A stretch of DNA of 64,000 nucleotides from NCBI RefSeq assembly GCF_036345995.1, contig NZ_CP107796.1:4340001-4404000 (forward strand), in the 5' to 3' direction. Shown here in pieces: positions 16,831 to 27,105 of the stretch. This DNA is from Streptomyces sp. NBC_00557. Lineage in GTDB: Bacteria > Actinomycetota > Actinomycetes > Streptomycetales > Streptomycetaceae. Positions within the stretch are counted from its first letter, which is position 1, and each line of letters opens with the position of its first letter. The notes under the pieces were generated by a model. It searched no databases, was not told the DNA's origin, and was given only the letters and a program-made list of their open reading frames with translations. Both the position numbers and the translations under genes were made by a program.

Positions 16831-17219
16831 AGGGCGTCGACCAGCTCGCGGTCCCGGATGTGGGTGAGCCGGCTGCGTGCGGCGGCGGGGGAGAGCCACA
16901 GGATCCGGTCCACCTCGCTGTTCGGGGTGAAGCGGCCGGAGACCGCCTCGGCCGCCCAGTACCGCACCTGCTTGAGCCGGCCGCCCGCCACATAGCGCAC
17001 GGTCGGCAGCTCGGCCCCGGGCCGGGCGGTGTACCCGGTCTCCTCCGCGACCTCGCGCAGGGCGCCCGCGAGCGGGTCCTCACCCCGCTTGAGCTTGCCC
17101 TTGGGGTGGGACCAGTCGTCGTACTTCGGCCGGTGGACCAGACAGATCTCCAGGTCCCCGGAGACCGGCGAGCGGCGCCACAGCACGCAGCCGGCCGCCC
17201 GCACCAGGGTGTCGTCCAC
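16812..17219 (-). CDS. Nudix (MutT-like) hydrolase
   Basis: 135 residues from GTG 17219. The Nudix box GX5EX7REUXEEXGU is complete: GKLKRGEDPLAGALREVAEETG (residues 41-62) written in two parts, with Glu59 and Glu60 as metal ligands. YDDWSHPKGKL before the box is typical of Nudix proteins acting on diadenosine polyphosphates or diphosphoinositol substrates. It is the last gene of the ppk-CHAD-Nudix operon, starting 20 nt after the CHAD stop. A role in polyphosphate or nucleotide polyphosphate clean-up is likely but inferred. Confidence 0.9.
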   Translation of the reverse strand: MDDTLVRAAGCVLWRRSPVSGDLEICLVHRPKYDDWSHPKGKLKRGEDPLAGALREVAEETGYTARPGAELPTVRYVAGGRLKQVRYWAAEAVSGRFTPNSEVDRILWLSPAAARSRLTHIRDRELVDALHRPAV

Positions 17220-17239
17220 ACCGCCCTCCTCGGCAGAAC

Positions 17240-18373
17240 TCAGGGTGTGCTGACCGTCCGCTTCTGCCAGGCCTGCTGGAAGGCGAACCTGGCGGCCTCC
17301 ACCTCGTGCCGCTGGTCGGCGTGGAGCACGCCGAGCGCGTACGCCGTCGCCGGGGCGATCCGGGGCGTACGGGCCGCCTGGGCCGCCGCCGCTGCCGCCT
17401 CCGAGGCGTCCCGGTGCCGGTTCAGCGCCCGGCCGGCCGCCAGCAGCCGCACGTCGACGGGCATGTTGCCGCCGTGCAGCGCCTCCTGGGCGTACCGGTG
17501 CAGCCGCAGCAGCAGCCGGACCTGGTGCCAGGGGCCGTCCTGGGGGTGCGGGGCCGGGTCCGGCGACAGGCCGTGCACCAGGGCCTCCGCGTTGTAGGGA
17601 TGGCCCGCCGTGACCAGGGGGAGCGCCGCGATCGCCGCTGTCAGCCGTTCCTCCGCAGCGGCTGCCAGCGGGCGCAGGTCGGTGGTGGACGCGGCAGGGG
17701 TGAGGGGCACCTCGCTGGCCAGTACGGCGACCTTGTCGGCGACGGCGTGGAAGCGGCTGGATCCCAGCGCCTGCAGCGCTGTGGAGTGGGCCCTCGTCCG
17801 GGCGAGGGTGAGCTGGCGCTCGAGCAGGGCGCCTGCTTTGGCCGCGCCCACGGTGAGGGTGCCGCGCTCTGCCGTCGCCGTCGCGTCGGCCGGGCCGCCG
17901 GTGTTCTCCACTGCCGCTTTCAGCGGTACGGGCGCCGCCCCGGCGGCTGCCGCATCACCCGTGCTCGCCGCCGCGCCGACGCCCGCCGCCACGGCCTGGC
18001 CCGGGAACGTCGTAGCCCCCGACAACCGGTGCAGCGCCTGCAGCAGCCGTTCCAGCCGGGCCTCGTACGCGTGCTCCAGGCCCAGCGTGCCGGACAGCCA
18101 CGCCAGCTCGGGGCGCATCTCCTCGGACCAGTCGGCGTCGAGGAGCGGGCGGAAGGTGTGCAGGCTGCCGCTGATGCGGCGGGCCGAGCGGCGCAGCAGC
18201 CGGGCCGCGTCGACGGACTCCTCCGCGCCGCCCGCCGTATGCCCGCCGGTCTCGCGCTGCAGGCGCAGGGCGCGCAGGAACTCCGTGGCCTGGGCCCGCA
18301 GGTACGACGCGAGGGCGTCCCCGGTCACCTCCCCGGCCGCGGGGTCCGTCGGGTCAAGGTGTTGCTGTGCCAC
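17240..18373 (-). CDS. CHAD-domain protein (polyphosphate-associated)
   Basis: This 377-residue protein starts at GTG 18373, overlapping the ppk end by 20 nt, so it is translationally coupled. The CHAD pattern is two helical repeats with conserved His/Arg/Lys: residues 7-80 ([32 protein letters not shown]) and the C-terminal half ([33 protein letters not shown]). Known CHAD proteins bind polyphosphate granules through their basic surface. An Ala-rich middle region separates the halves. It follows ppk directly, fitting a role at polyphosphate granules. Confidence 0.92.
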   Translation of the reverse strand: MAQQHLDPTDPAAGEVTGDALASYLRAQATEFLRALRLQRETGGHTAGGAEESVDAARLLRRSARRISGSLHTFRPLLDADWSEEMRPELAWLSGTLGLEHAYEARLERLLQALHRLSGATTFPGQAVAAGVGAAASTGDAAAAGAAPVPLKAAVENTGGPADATATAERGTLTVGAAKAGALLERQLTLARTRAHSTALQALGSSRFHAVADKVAVLASEVPLTPAASTTDLRPLAAAAEERLTAAIAALPLVTAGHPYNAEALVHGLSPDPAPHPQDGPWHQVRLLLRLHRYAQEALHGGNMPVDVRLLAAGRALNRHRDASEAAAAAAQAARTPRIAPATAYALGVLHADQRHEVEAARFAFQQAWQKRTVSTP

Positions 18374-20708
18374 GCCGGCGCCTCCGGGCGTCTATGAGCA
18401 TCTCCTGGACGTTGCGCAGCGGCTGTCCGTCCGCGTCGGTCGCGTGCCGCGTCCACTCGCCGTCCGGGCCGAGGTGCCAGGAGGAGGTCGCGTCGGACAT
18501 GCCGGTGTCGAGCAGCCGGTTCAGGGCCGCCCGGTGGGCGGGGTCGACGACCCGCACCAGGGCTTCTATCCGGCGGTCGAGGTTGCGGTGCATCATGTCG
18601 GCGCTGCCGATCCACACCTCGGGCTCGCCGCCGTTGCCGAAGGCGAACACCCGGGAGTGCTCCAGGAAGCGGCCGAGGACCGAGCGGACCCGGATGTTCT
18701 CCGACAGGCCGGTGACGCCGGGGCGCAGCGCGCAGATGCCGCGCACCCACACGTCCACCGGCACGCCCGCCTGGGACGCGCGGTAGAGGGCGTCGATGAC
18801 CGCCTCGTCGACGATCGAGTTGACCTTGATGCGGACGAAGGCCGGACGGCCCGCGCGGTGGTGCTGGACCTCCTTCTCTATCCGCGAGATCAGACCGTCG
18901 CGCAGCGACTTCGGAGCCACCAGCAGCCGGCGGTAGGTCTCCCGGCGCGAGTAGCCCGACAGCCGGTTGAACAGGTCGGAGAGGTCGGCGCCGACCTGCG
19001 GGTCGGCGGTGAGCAGGCCGAGGTCCTCGTACAGGCGCGCCGTCTTCGGGTGGTAGTTGCCCGTGCCGACGTGGCTGTAGCGGCGCAGCGTCTCGCCCTC
19101 CTGGCGGACGACGAGGGACAGCTTGCAGTGCGTCTTCAGGCCGACCAGGCCGTAGACGACGTGGCAGCCGGCCTCCTCCAGCTTGCGCGCCCACTTGATG
19201 TTGGCGTGCTCGTCGAAGCGGGCCTTGATCTCGACCAGGACGAGGACCTGCTTGCCGGACTCGGCGGCGTCGATGAGCGCGTCGACTATCGGGGAGTCGC
19301 CGGAGGTGCGGTAGAGGGTCTGCTTGATCGCGAGGACGTCCGGGTCGGCCGCGGCCTGCTCCAGGAACGCCTGCACGGACGTGGAGAAGCTGTCGTACGG
19401 GTGGTGCAGCAGCACGTCGCGGGTGCGCAGGGCGGCGAAGATGTCCGGCGGGGACGCGGACTCCACCTCGGCGAGGTCGCGGTGGGTGCCGGCGACGAAC
19501 TTCGGGTACTTCAGCTCGGGCCGGTCGAGGCTGTGGATCCGGAACAGGCCGGTGAGGTCGAGCGGACCCGGCAGCGGGTACACCTCCGCCTCGGAGATCT
19601 TCAGCTCGCGCACCAGCAGGTCCAGCACCTCGCGGTCGACGGACTCCTCGACCTCCAGGCGCACCGGCGGGCCGAAGCGGCGCCGCATGAGCTCCTTCTC
19701 CAGGGCCTGGAGCAGGTTCTCGGCGTCGTCCTCCTCGACCTCCAGGTCCTCGTTGCGGGTGAGGCGGAAGGTGTGGTGCTCCAGCACCTCCATGCCCGGG
19801 AACAGCTCCTCCAGGTGCGCGGCGATGACGTCCTCGATGGGGACGTACCGGCCGGGGCTGCTCTCCAGGAAGCGGGACAGCAGCGGCGGCACCTTCACGC
19901 GCGCGAAGTGCTTGTGGCCGCTGACCGGGTTCCGCACGACCACGGCCAGGTTCAGGGAGAGGCCGGAGATGTACGGGAACGGGTGCGCCGGGTCGACGGC
20001 CAGCGGCGTGAGCACGGGGAAGATCTGGTGCCGGAACAGCGTGAACAGGCGGGCCTGCTCCTTGTCGGTCAGCTCGTTCCAGCGGACCAGGTGGATGCCC
20101 TCCTCCGCGAGTGCGGGGGCGACGTCCTCGTGGTAGCAGGCGGCGTGCCGGGCCATGAGCTCGCGCGAGCGGGCCCAGATCATCTCCAGCACCTCGCGCG
20201 GCTGCAGCCCCGAGGCGGACCGGGTGGCCACGCCGGTGGCGATACGGCGCTTCAGCCCCGCCACCCGGACCATGAAGAACTCGTCCAGGTTGCTGGCGAA
20301 GATCGCGAGGAAGTTCGCGCGTTCCAGCAGCGGCGTGTTCGGATCCTCGGCCAGCTCCAGGACCCGTTCGTTGAAGGCCAGCCAGCTGCGTTCGCGGTCC
20401 AGGAAACGGCCCTGCGGCAGCGGAGCGCCGTCGCTCCTCGACTCCTCGTACGCGTCGAGGTCCGCGTCGAGGTCGGGTTCGAGGTCGGAAACCGCTCCCT
20501 GCGCGACATGCGTGCGGTGCGCGGCTATGGAGCCCACGTCGGGCTGGATGCGCTGGACCTCTGCCTGGGTGTCGTGCTGGCTCATGAACCCATTGTTCCG
20601 CGCTACCGGCATCACGGGCGCATCGGAACGTGCGGGCGGGAGCGTCCCGGCCCCGTTCTGGGCGGGCCCCTCGGGGGGCGGCGAAGGCTCTGGCACGGCG
20701 GGCGTCAT
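18354..20708 (-). CDS. ppk: Polyphosphate kinase PPK1
   Basis: 784 residues from the first in-frame ATG; MSQHD at 20585 (743 residues) is an alternative. Neither start has a clear ribosome binding site, and the extra N-terminus is Pro-rich. The PPK1 core begins at [22 protein letters not shown]. The phospho-accepting His lies in [21 protein letters not shown] (His546) and a second active-site segment is [24 protein letters not shown]. It makes polyphosphate from ATP and can run in reverse. It heads the ppk-CHAD-Nudix operon. In S. lividans ppk is activated by PhoP under phosphate limitation (known), but I see no clean PHO box here. Confidence 0.96.
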   Translation of the reverse strand: MTPAVPEPSPPPEGPAQNGAGTLPPARSDAPVMPVARNNGFMSQHDTQAEVQRIQPDVGSIAAHRTHVAQGAVSDLEPDLDADLDAYEESRSDGAPLPQGRFLDRERSWLAFNERVLELAEDPNTPLLERANFLAIFASNLDEFFMVRVAGLKRRIATGVATRSASGLQPREVLEMIWARSRELMARHAACYHEDVAPALAEEGIHLVRWNELTDKEQARLFTLFRHQIFPVLTPLAVDPAHPFPYISGLSLNLAVVVRNPVSGHKHFARVKVPPLLSRFLESSPGRYVPIEDVIAAHLEELFPGMEVLEHHTFRLTRNEDLEVEEDDAENLLQALEKELMRRRFGPPVRLEVEESVDREVLDLLVRELKISEAEVYPLPGPLDLTGLFRIHSLDRPELKYPKFVAGTHRDLAEVESASPPDIFAALRTRDVLLHHPYDSFSTSVQAFLEQAAADPDVLAIKQTLYRTSGDSPIVDALIDAAESGKQVLVLVEIKARFDEHANIKWARKLEEAGCHVVYGLVGLKTHCKLSLVVRQEGETLRRYSHVGTGNYHPKTARLYEDLGLLTADPQVGADLSDLFNRLSGYSRRETYRRLLVAPKSLRDGLISRIEKEVQHHRAGRPAFVRIKVNSIVDEAVIDALYRASQAGVPVDVWVRGICALRPGVTGLSENIRVRSVLGRFLEHSRVFAFGNGGEPEVWIGSADMMHRNLDRRIEALVRVVDPAHRAALNRLLDTGMSDATSSWHLGPDGEWTRHATDADGQPLRNVQEMLIDARRRRRGTATP

Positions 20709-20906
20709 TGGCCGAGCGTCGCAAGCCAGGCTGAATCAACGGTTACGGAGACATGACGTCCGGGATAGCGAGGGGCGGATCACAGGGGGCGCGGTCGCAG
20801 AAGCGACGGACGCGGCGCGGGGCCGGGGCGGCCTTCCCTCACCCGCGCATGGTGATCAGGCTCCACGGCGCCCTGGCGGGCGGTCCCGGCCGCCCGCCGG
20901 GGCACG

Positions 20907-21833
20907 TCACGTCTCCGTGCGGTACATCAGGTCCGTCTCGTACGTCGTGAACCCCAGTCGCTCGTACACCGACACCGCCGCCTGGTTGTCGGCGTCGACG
21001 TAGAGCATCGCGGTCGGCAGCTGCTGCCCCGCCAGGTGCCGCAGGCCGATCGTGGTGAGCGCCTTGCCGAGGCCGCCGCCCTGCTCGCCGGGGCGGACGC
21101 CGAGGACGTACACCTCGCCGAGCCCCTCCTCGGCGTGCACCTTGGTCCAGTGGAAGCCGATCAGCTCACCGCGCCGCTCGGCGAGGAAGAACCCGGCCGG
21201 GTCGAACCACGGCTGGGCCTTGCGGTCGTCGAGGTCGCGCTGGGTCAGCGAACCCTGCTCGGGGTGGTGGGCGAAGGCGGCCGCGTTGACCGCGAGCCAG
21301 GCCGCGTCGTCCTTGCCGGGCACGAAGGCGCGCACGCTCACGCCCTCGGGGAGCACCGGCTCGGGCAGCTTCAGGTCGGTCAACGGCCGCCGCATCTGCC
21401 GCAGTTCGCGGAACAGGGTCAGGCCGAGCACCTGGGCGAGGTGCCGGGCGGCGGGATGCCCGCCGTGCGCCCACACCCGCAGCCGCTTGCCGGAGGCGGC
21501 GAGCAGCGCCGCACCGAGCGCCCGCCCGTGCCCGTGCCCGCGGTGCGCGGGGCGGACGACGAGTTCGGCGGCCGGGGCCTCCACGGGGTCGGTGTCCTCC
21601 AGCTGGGCGTAGCCGACGAGTTCGCCGTCGATGGTCAGCAGCAGGTGCGAGACGCCCTCGCGGGCCTCGCCTCGCAGCTGCAGCCGGCCCTGTTCGGACA
21701 CCGGCTGCTGCCCGTCGACCGCGGCGGCCTCGGCGAGCAGGGCCCGCACCGCCTCGGCCTTGTCGGGGGTGAGCGCGGAGTGGGTCTCGATGGAGCGGGC
21801 GGGGAAGGCCCGTGCGGTGTCGTCGCTGCTCAT
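20907..21833 (-). CDS. mshD: MshD, mycothiol synthase
   Basis: The start MSSDDTARAF at 21833 gives 308 residues. Two GNAT domains are visible. The N-terminal one carries the acetyl-CoA loop in VVRPAHRGHGHGRALG. The C-terminal one carries VLGVRPGEQGGGLGKALTTIGLRHL and ends DADNQAAVSVYERLGFTTYETDLMY. MshD acetylates Cys-GlcN-Ins to give mycothiol, the main actinobacterial thiol. mshA starts about 41 kb away in the same window. The in-frame extension upstream to 21935 is not needed. Confidence 0.95.
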   Translation of the reverse strand: MSSDDTARAFPARSIETHSALTPDKAEAVRALLAEAAAVDGQQPVSEQGRLQLRGEAREGVSHLLLTIDGELVGYAQLEDTDPVEAPAAELVVRPAHRGHGHGRALGAALLAASGKRLRVWAHGGHPAARHLAQVLGLTLFRELRQMRRPLTDLKLPEPVLPEGVSVRAFVPGKDDAAWLAVNAAAFAHHPEQGSLTQRDLDDRKAQPWFDPAGFFLAERRGELIGFHWTKVHAEEGLGEVYVLGVRPGEQGGGLGKALTTIGLRHLAGQQLPTAMLYVDADNQAAVSVYERLGFTTYETDLMYRTET

Positions 21834-21978
21834 GCGTAGAGAGTAAGGGGCGGAATCGGCGCCGACGACACCGAAGACCCGGTCGGCGGGAACGACTGGG
21901 CCGGGAATTCGTGAGGCGGGGTCGCCGGGTGCCACGTGGCCGCACCGGGGGCCCCGCCTCCGTCGTGTCCGAGGAGAT

Positions 21979-21994
21979 GTCCACAGCTGTGGAC
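21979..21994. repeat. 16-bp perfect palindrome in a 360-bp gene-free gap (21834-22193)
   Basis: GTCCACAGCTGTGGAC is perfectly symmetric. Each half resembles the Streptomyces DnaA box (TTGTCCACA; here ATGTCCACA). It lies between mshD (start) and the sensor kinase (end). I see no gene in this gap. The palindrome could be an operator for mshD or a pair of DnaA-like sites. Confidence 0.4.
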
Positions 21995-22193
21995 GTGGGT
22001 GGGGCCGAGCCAGTGGCCGGGGGGCCTCGTGCGTGGGCTTCCTCGGGAGCCGGCTCGGTCAGCAGGGCGGGCCAGTCCCGGCCGGCGGCCCAGCCGGCCA
22101 TGGCCTCGACCGGGCCCGCGCTGCTGCAGTTGGTCGGGGTTTTGACGGGCCCCGTGCCGCTCGCCGGGTCGGGGCCCGGGTCGGCTTCGCCGC

Positions 22194-23671
22194 TCAGCCC
22201 GTCAGGGTCTCCGTGGGCTCCGGGGTCTCCGGCGGCGGGACCGGTGCGCCCGGCAGCCGTACCGTCGCCACCGTGCCGCCGCCCTGCGCGGGGGTCAGGG
22301 TGACTTCGCCGCCCGCCTGCTGGACCGTGCGGGCCACGATGGACAGGCCGAGGCCCGAGCCCGGCAGGGCCCTCGCGCTGGGGGAGCGCCAGAAGCGGTC
22401 GAAGACGTACGGGAGTTCGTCCTCGGGGACGCCGGGGCCGTGGTCGCGGACGGTCAGGACCCCGTCGGTCAGCCGCACCTCGACCGTGCCGCCCTCAGGG
22501 CTGAACTTCACCGCGTTGTCCAGGATGTTGACGACCGCCCGCTCCAGCGCGGAGGGCTCCCCGCGGACGTACCAGGGCTCCAGGTCCGCCGTGATCGTCA
22601 GCTCCGGGCCGCGCAGCCGGGCCCGGCGCAGGGCCGCCTCGACCGTGTCCTCGAAGGAGACCACCTGGACGCGCTCACCGCGCTGGCCCTCCGAGCGGGA
22701 CAGCTCCTGCAGGTCGCCGATCAGCGCCGCCAGCTCGGTCACCTGCGCCTTCACCGAGGCGAGCAGCGCCTTGCGGTCCTCCGGCGGGAGCGGCCGGCCC
22801 GTCTCCTCGCTGCGGGTGAGGAGCTCGATGTTCGTGCGCAGGGAGGTCAGCGGGGTGCGCAGCTCGTGCCCGGCGTCGGCGATCAGCTGCTGCTGCAGGT
22901 CGCGGGAGCTGGCCAGCGAGGCGGTCATGGAGTTGAAGGAGCGGGACAGCCGGGCCACCTCGTCCTCGCTGTCGTCCTCCACGGGGATGCGGATCGTCAG
23001 GTCCTCCGTGCGGGCCACGTGCTCCACGGCCTCGGTGAGCTTGTCGACGGGCCGCAGGCCCGCACGGGCGACGGCGAGGCCCGCGGCGCCGGCGCCGACG
23101 ACTCCTATGCCGGACACCAGGAGCAGGATCAGAGCCAGGTCGTTGAGGGTCTTCTCGGTGTTCTCCAGCGGTACGGCGGTCATCCAGGCGGCGCCCGAAT
23201 ACACCTGCGGCCCGGTGTCCGTGAGGATCACCAGCGGCATGGTGAGCACCCGGACGGGGTTGCCGTCGGTGTCCGTGCCGTTGCGCAGGATGCCGCCCTG
23301 GCTGGTGTCGTGCCCGACGATCGCCCGGTCTGCCGAGGTGGTCCGCACCACGCCCGGCGAGTCCGCCGATACACAGGCCGTGCCGTCCGGCTTGACCAGC
23401 TGCGAGTAGATGTTGTTGTGGGCCGGCAGCCCGCTGGAGGAGTCCGTCGGGCTGTGCGGGCACGCCGTCAGCAGGTCGACCACCTGCCCGGCCCGCACGG
23501 GACGCTGCGAGGAGGTCTGCAGGTCCTTGTCGATCAGGTCGTACAGCTTCCCCTGCACGATGAACCAGGCCGTCACCGACACCGCCGCCACCGCGAACGC
23601 CACGGCCGCCGCGACCAGCATCGCCAGGCGGGTCCTGATCGGCAGGGAGCGGTACCGCCGTACCAGCCTCT

Positions 23672-23675
<4 letters not shown>
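22194..23675 (-). CDS. Sensor histidine kinase (MprB-like)
   Basis: 493 residues. The first helix is at about 17-40 ([20 protein letters not shown]), with an extracytoplasmic sensor domain up to the second helix near 180-205 ([20 protein letters not shown]). A HAMP domain with [18 protein letters not shown] follows. The HisKA box is [18 protein letters not shown] with His270. ATPase motifs are [12 protein letters not shown] (N box), [12 protein letters not shown] (G1) and [18 protein letters not shown] (G2). The start overlaps the regulator's stop by 4 nt. Its closest described analogues are MprB-type envelope-stress kinases; the HtrA protease upstream supports that. The C-terminus is Pro/Glu-rich. 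Confidence 0.93.
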
Positions 23676-24406
<731 letters not shown>

Positions 24407-24523
24407 CGCTCGCGGTTCCTCGGGATGCGGTGGGTGGGGGGGGTACGGGGGCTTGCCGCTGCCTCTCAGCGTGCCACGCCGGGGGACCGGAGGGCACAGA
24501 CCCGCGAGGCGCGCCACCGAGGG

Positions 24524-24769
24524 TCAGGCGAAGGCCGGGACCGCGGTCAGGCGGAGCAGCGGCACCTTGCGGCGGTGGGTGCGCACGGGGGCGGTGCGCA
24601 GGCCCATCAGCTCGGGCACCGGCGTGGCGGTCACCTCGGGCGCGCGCCGCACCGGCTCGGGCTTGCGCGGCGCCGGGACGGTGGCGTTCAGGTGGAGGGC
24701 GACCGCGAGGGCGAGGACGACGTCGGCGGGACCGTGGTCGGCGATCTGGTGCGAAACCTTGGTGATCAT
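24524..24769 (-). CDS. Small basic hypothetical protein between htrA and the two-component system
   Basis: 81 residues from ATG 24769, behind GGGAGAACGTC, a good ribosome binding site. The N-terminus (MITKVSHQIADHGPADVVLALAVALHLNA) carries a moderately hydrophobic helix. The rest is Pro/Arg/Val-rich without known motifs. It begins 28 nt after the protease stop and precedes the response regulator by about 115 nt, so it may be part of the same transcript. The family is not recognised. Codon use is compatible with coding. Confidence 0.6.
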   Translation of the reverse strand: MITKVSHQIADHGPADVVLALAVALHLNATVPAPRKPEPVRRAPEVTATPVPELMGLRTAPVRTHRRKVPLLRLTAVPAFA

Positions 24770-24797
24770 GACGTTCTCCCTGCTGACCGTGCGTGGG

Positions 24798-25787
24798 TTA
24801 GCTGCTGTTGCCGGCCCGCAGCTTGGCCAGGTCGGACTTGACGGTGTTGACGGGGATGGCGAAGCCGAGGCCGATGCTGCCGGCGTCCGAGGACGACGAG
24901 GACTGCCGGCTGGAGGAGTACATCGCGGAGTTGATCCCGATGACGTTGCCGCTCGCGTCGATCAGCGCGCCGCCGGAGTTGCCGGGGTTCAGCGAGGCGT
25001 CGGTCTGTATGGCCTTGTAGGTCGTCGTGGAGGAGCCGGTGTCGCCGTTGAACTGGCGGCCGCCGAACTGGAACGGCCACTGGCCGTCGCCGCCCTGGTC
25101 CTGGTTCTCGTCCGTGGAGACGGTCACGTCCCGGTCGAGGGCGGAGACGATGCCGCTGGTGACGGTGCCGGTCAGGCCCTCGGGGGAGCCGATCGCGACG
25201 ACCGAGTCACCGACCTGCACGCTCGAGGAGTCGCCCAGCGACGCGGGCTTCAGGCCCGAGGCGCCGCGCAGCTTGATCAGCGCCAGGTCCTTGGAGCTGT
25301 CGGTGCCGACGACGTCGGCGGTGTAGCTCTTGCCGTCGCTGGTGCGCACCTTGATCGACTGCGCGCCGGAGACGACGTGGTTGTTGGTGACGATCTCGCC
25401 GTTCGACGTGATGATCACGCCGGAGCCGGTGGAGGAGCCGTTGCCGAGGGCCGCGTTGATCTCGACCACGCTGGGGCTGACGGCCGCGGCGATCGCGGCG
25501 ACGTTCCCGCGCTTGCTCGACGGCACCGCGTTGGCGGCCGTGCCCGCGGAGGCGACCGTGTCCTTGCCGGTCAGCTCCTGGAAGCCGTACGCCGTGGCGC
25601 CGCCGACCGCGGCCGCGACGATCGCGACGGCGGCGAGGAGGGCGACGGGGCCCCGGTTCCGCCGCTTCTCGTGCGGGGCGGGCTCCGCGGCCGGCTCGTA
25701 CGGCGGCGGGGGCGGCCACTCCGGGTTCACGGGAGCGGAGTAGCTGGGCTGCTGGGGGTATCCACCCTGGCTCTCGGTCATGCCCAT
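24798..25787 (-). CDS. HtrA/DegP-like membrane-anchored serine protease without PDZ domain
   Basis: 329 residues. A Pro/Tyr-rich cytoplasmic N-terminus (about 1-45) is followed by one membrane helix (about 47-67). The trypsin-like domain has the triad His137 (TNNHVVSG), Asp167 (SSKDLALIKL) and Ser271 (NPGNSGGAL). It ends about 58 residues after the Ser, at AIPVNTVKSDLAKLRAGNSS, so the PDZ domain found in DegP and in mycobacterial PepD is absent. It acts outside the membrane on misfolded or regulatory proteins. The MprAB-like system follows on the same strand. Confidence 0.92.
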   Translation of the reverse strand: MGMTESQGGYPQQPSYSAPVNPEWPPPPPYEPAAEPAPHEKRRNRGPVALLAAVAIVAAAVGGATAYGFQELTGKDTVASAGTAANAVPSSKRGNVAAIAAAVSPSVVEINAALGNGSSTGSGVIITSNGEIVTNNHVVSGAQSIKVRTSDGKSYTADVVGTDSSKDLALIKLRGASGLKPASLGDSSSVQVGDSVVAIGSPEGLTGTVTSGIVSALDRDVTVSTDENQDQGGDGQWPFQFGGRQFNGDTGSSTTTYKAIQTDASLNPGNSGGALIDASGNVIGINSAMYSSSRQSSSSSDAGSIGLGFAIPVNTVKSDLAKLRAGNSS

Positions 25788-25939
25788 AAGAGTCCCCCGC
25801 GACCATGAGAGCTTCCTGAGTGCCCGCTGAGAAGCCCGGCAGAAGCTCGTTCGCCCGATATGAAGGCGCTGCCCGGCGTCCTGGGCCGGGCTCTCACCCG
25901 GCGTTCATAACGCCTGGTCACAGCCCGGTCACAGCCTGC

Positions 25940-26980
25940 TCAGGGCGCGGCCGGCCCGTGCGCGCAGCCGCAGCTCGTGCGCACCACGAGCCGGGACGGG
26001 AAGGTCTTCAGCCGCTCCCGCCGCGAGCCGGCCACCCGCAGCCCGTCGTCCAGCACCAGGTCGACCGCGGCCCGGGCCATCGCCGAGCGGTCGGAGGCGA
26101 CCGTGGTCAGCGGCGGGTCGGCCAGCGCCGCCTCCTTGATGTCGTCGAAGCCGGCCACCGCCAGCTCGCCGGGCACGTCGATGCGCAGCTCGCGGGCGGC
26201 CCGCAGCAGGCCGATCGCCTGGTCGTCGGTGGAGCAGAAGATCGCCGGCGGCCGCTTGGGGCCGGAGAGGATGTCCAGGGCGACCCGGTAGGCGTCGTAG
26301 CGGTTGTACGGCGCCTCGAACAGCCGGCCCTCGGTGGGCAGGCCCGCCTCCGCCATGGCCCGCTTCCAGCCCTCGACGTGGTCGGAGACCGGGTCGCCGA
26401 CGGCCGGGGTCTCGGCGGTGCCGCCCATGCAGGCGACGTAGTCGTAGCCGTGCTCCAGCAGGTGGCGTACGGCGAGCTGGGCGCCGCCGAGGTCGTCCGT
26501 GACCACGGCGACGTCGTCGATGGCCTCGGGGCGCTCGTGCAGCAGCACCACCCGGGCGTCCCAGGCGTCGATCTCGGCGGCGGCGAGGTCGTTCAGCGCG
26601 TGGGAGACGAGGATCAGCCCGGAGACGCGCATGCCGAGGAAGGCGCGCAGGTAGTGGACCTCGCGTTCGCCGATGTAGTCGGTGTTGCCGACCAGGACCA
26701 TCTTGCCGCGCTCGGAGGCGGCCTGCTCGACCGCGTGCGCCATCTCCCCGAAGAAGGGCTGGCGGGCGTCCGGGATGATCAGGCCTATCAGGTCGGTGCG
26801 CCGGGAGGCCATCGCCTGGGCGACCCGGTCGGGGCGGTACCCCAGTTCCTTGATCGCGGCGAGGACACGCTCGCGCGTGGCCGGGGCGACCGGCCGGGGT
26901 CCGTTGTTGATGACATAACTGACGACGGCGGTGGAGGTTCCAGCCAGCCGTGCCACGTCATCGCGAGTCACCTTGGCCAC
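25940..26980 (-). CDS. LacI-family transcriptional regulator
   Basis: 346 residues. The N-terminal [25 protein letters not shown] (residues 5-26, given with its hinge [24 protein letters not shown] following) is typical, including the hinge helix. The periplasmic-binding-protein-like sensor domain runs from about 60, with [18 protein letters not shown] and the C-terminal [22 protein letters not shown]. It presumably binds a sugar or related ligand. No sugar genes are adjacent, so its regulon is elsewhere or only itself. The IS element lies 125 bp upstream of its start. Confidence 0.93.
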   Translation of the reverse strand: MAKVTRDDVARLAGTSTAVVSYVINNGPRPVAPATRERVLAAIKELGYRPDRVAQAMASRRTDLIGLIIPDARQPFFGEMAHAVEQAASERGKMVLVGNTDYIGEREVHYLRAFLGMRVSGLILVSHALNDLAAAEIDAWDARVVLLHERPEAIDDVAVVTDDLGGAQLAVRHLLEHGYDYVACMGGTAETPAVGDPVSDHVEGWKRAMAEAGLPTEGRLFEAPYNRYDAYRVALDILSGPKRPPAIFCSTDDQAIGLLRAARELRIDVPGELAVAGFDDIKEAALADPPLTTVASDRSAMARAAVDLVLDDGLRVAGSRRERLKTFPSRLVVRTSCGCAHGPAAP

Positions 26981-27077
26981 GCGCGGAGTCTACGCGGATT
27001 GACCCGGTCCGGGCAGGGCGTATCACTGCTTGGATGTGCGTGAGCAATGCCCCGCCCGGGGGATGTCCATGCCTGGT

Positions 27078-27101
27078 CCGGGAAATCCGCGGAAATCCCG
27101 G
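27078..27101. terminator. 24-bp near-perfect palindrome beside the IS insertion point
   Basis: CCGGGA (27078-27083), a central TCCGCGGA (27086-27093) and TCCCGG (27096-27101) are symmetric apart from the two AA spacers. It lies 4 nt from the left target CTAG, so before the IS arrived it would have followed the glnR stop within a few bases. It may be the original glnR terminator, or an operator of the LacI gene. Confidence 0.45.
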
Positions 27102-27105
27102 GGAA

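Noticed and set aside
17610..20756. A 1048-codon rightward ORF
   Set aside because: Antisense to ppk and the CHAD gene; low-complexity Arg/Val/Ala translation, typical of high-GC shadow frames.
20709..20906. PHO boxes before ppk
   Set aside because: Expected from S. lividans, but only isolated GTTGATT- and GTTCATG-like words are present, not an 11-bp direct repeat.
20753..20950. A 65-codon rightward ORF between ppk and mshD
   Set aside because: Arg/Gly-rich, no ribosome binding site, overlaps the mshD 3' end.
22033..23409. A 458-codon rightward ORF opposite the sensor kinase
   Set aside because: Ser/Arg/Thr-rich antisense frame; the leftward kinase shows all histidine kinase motifs.
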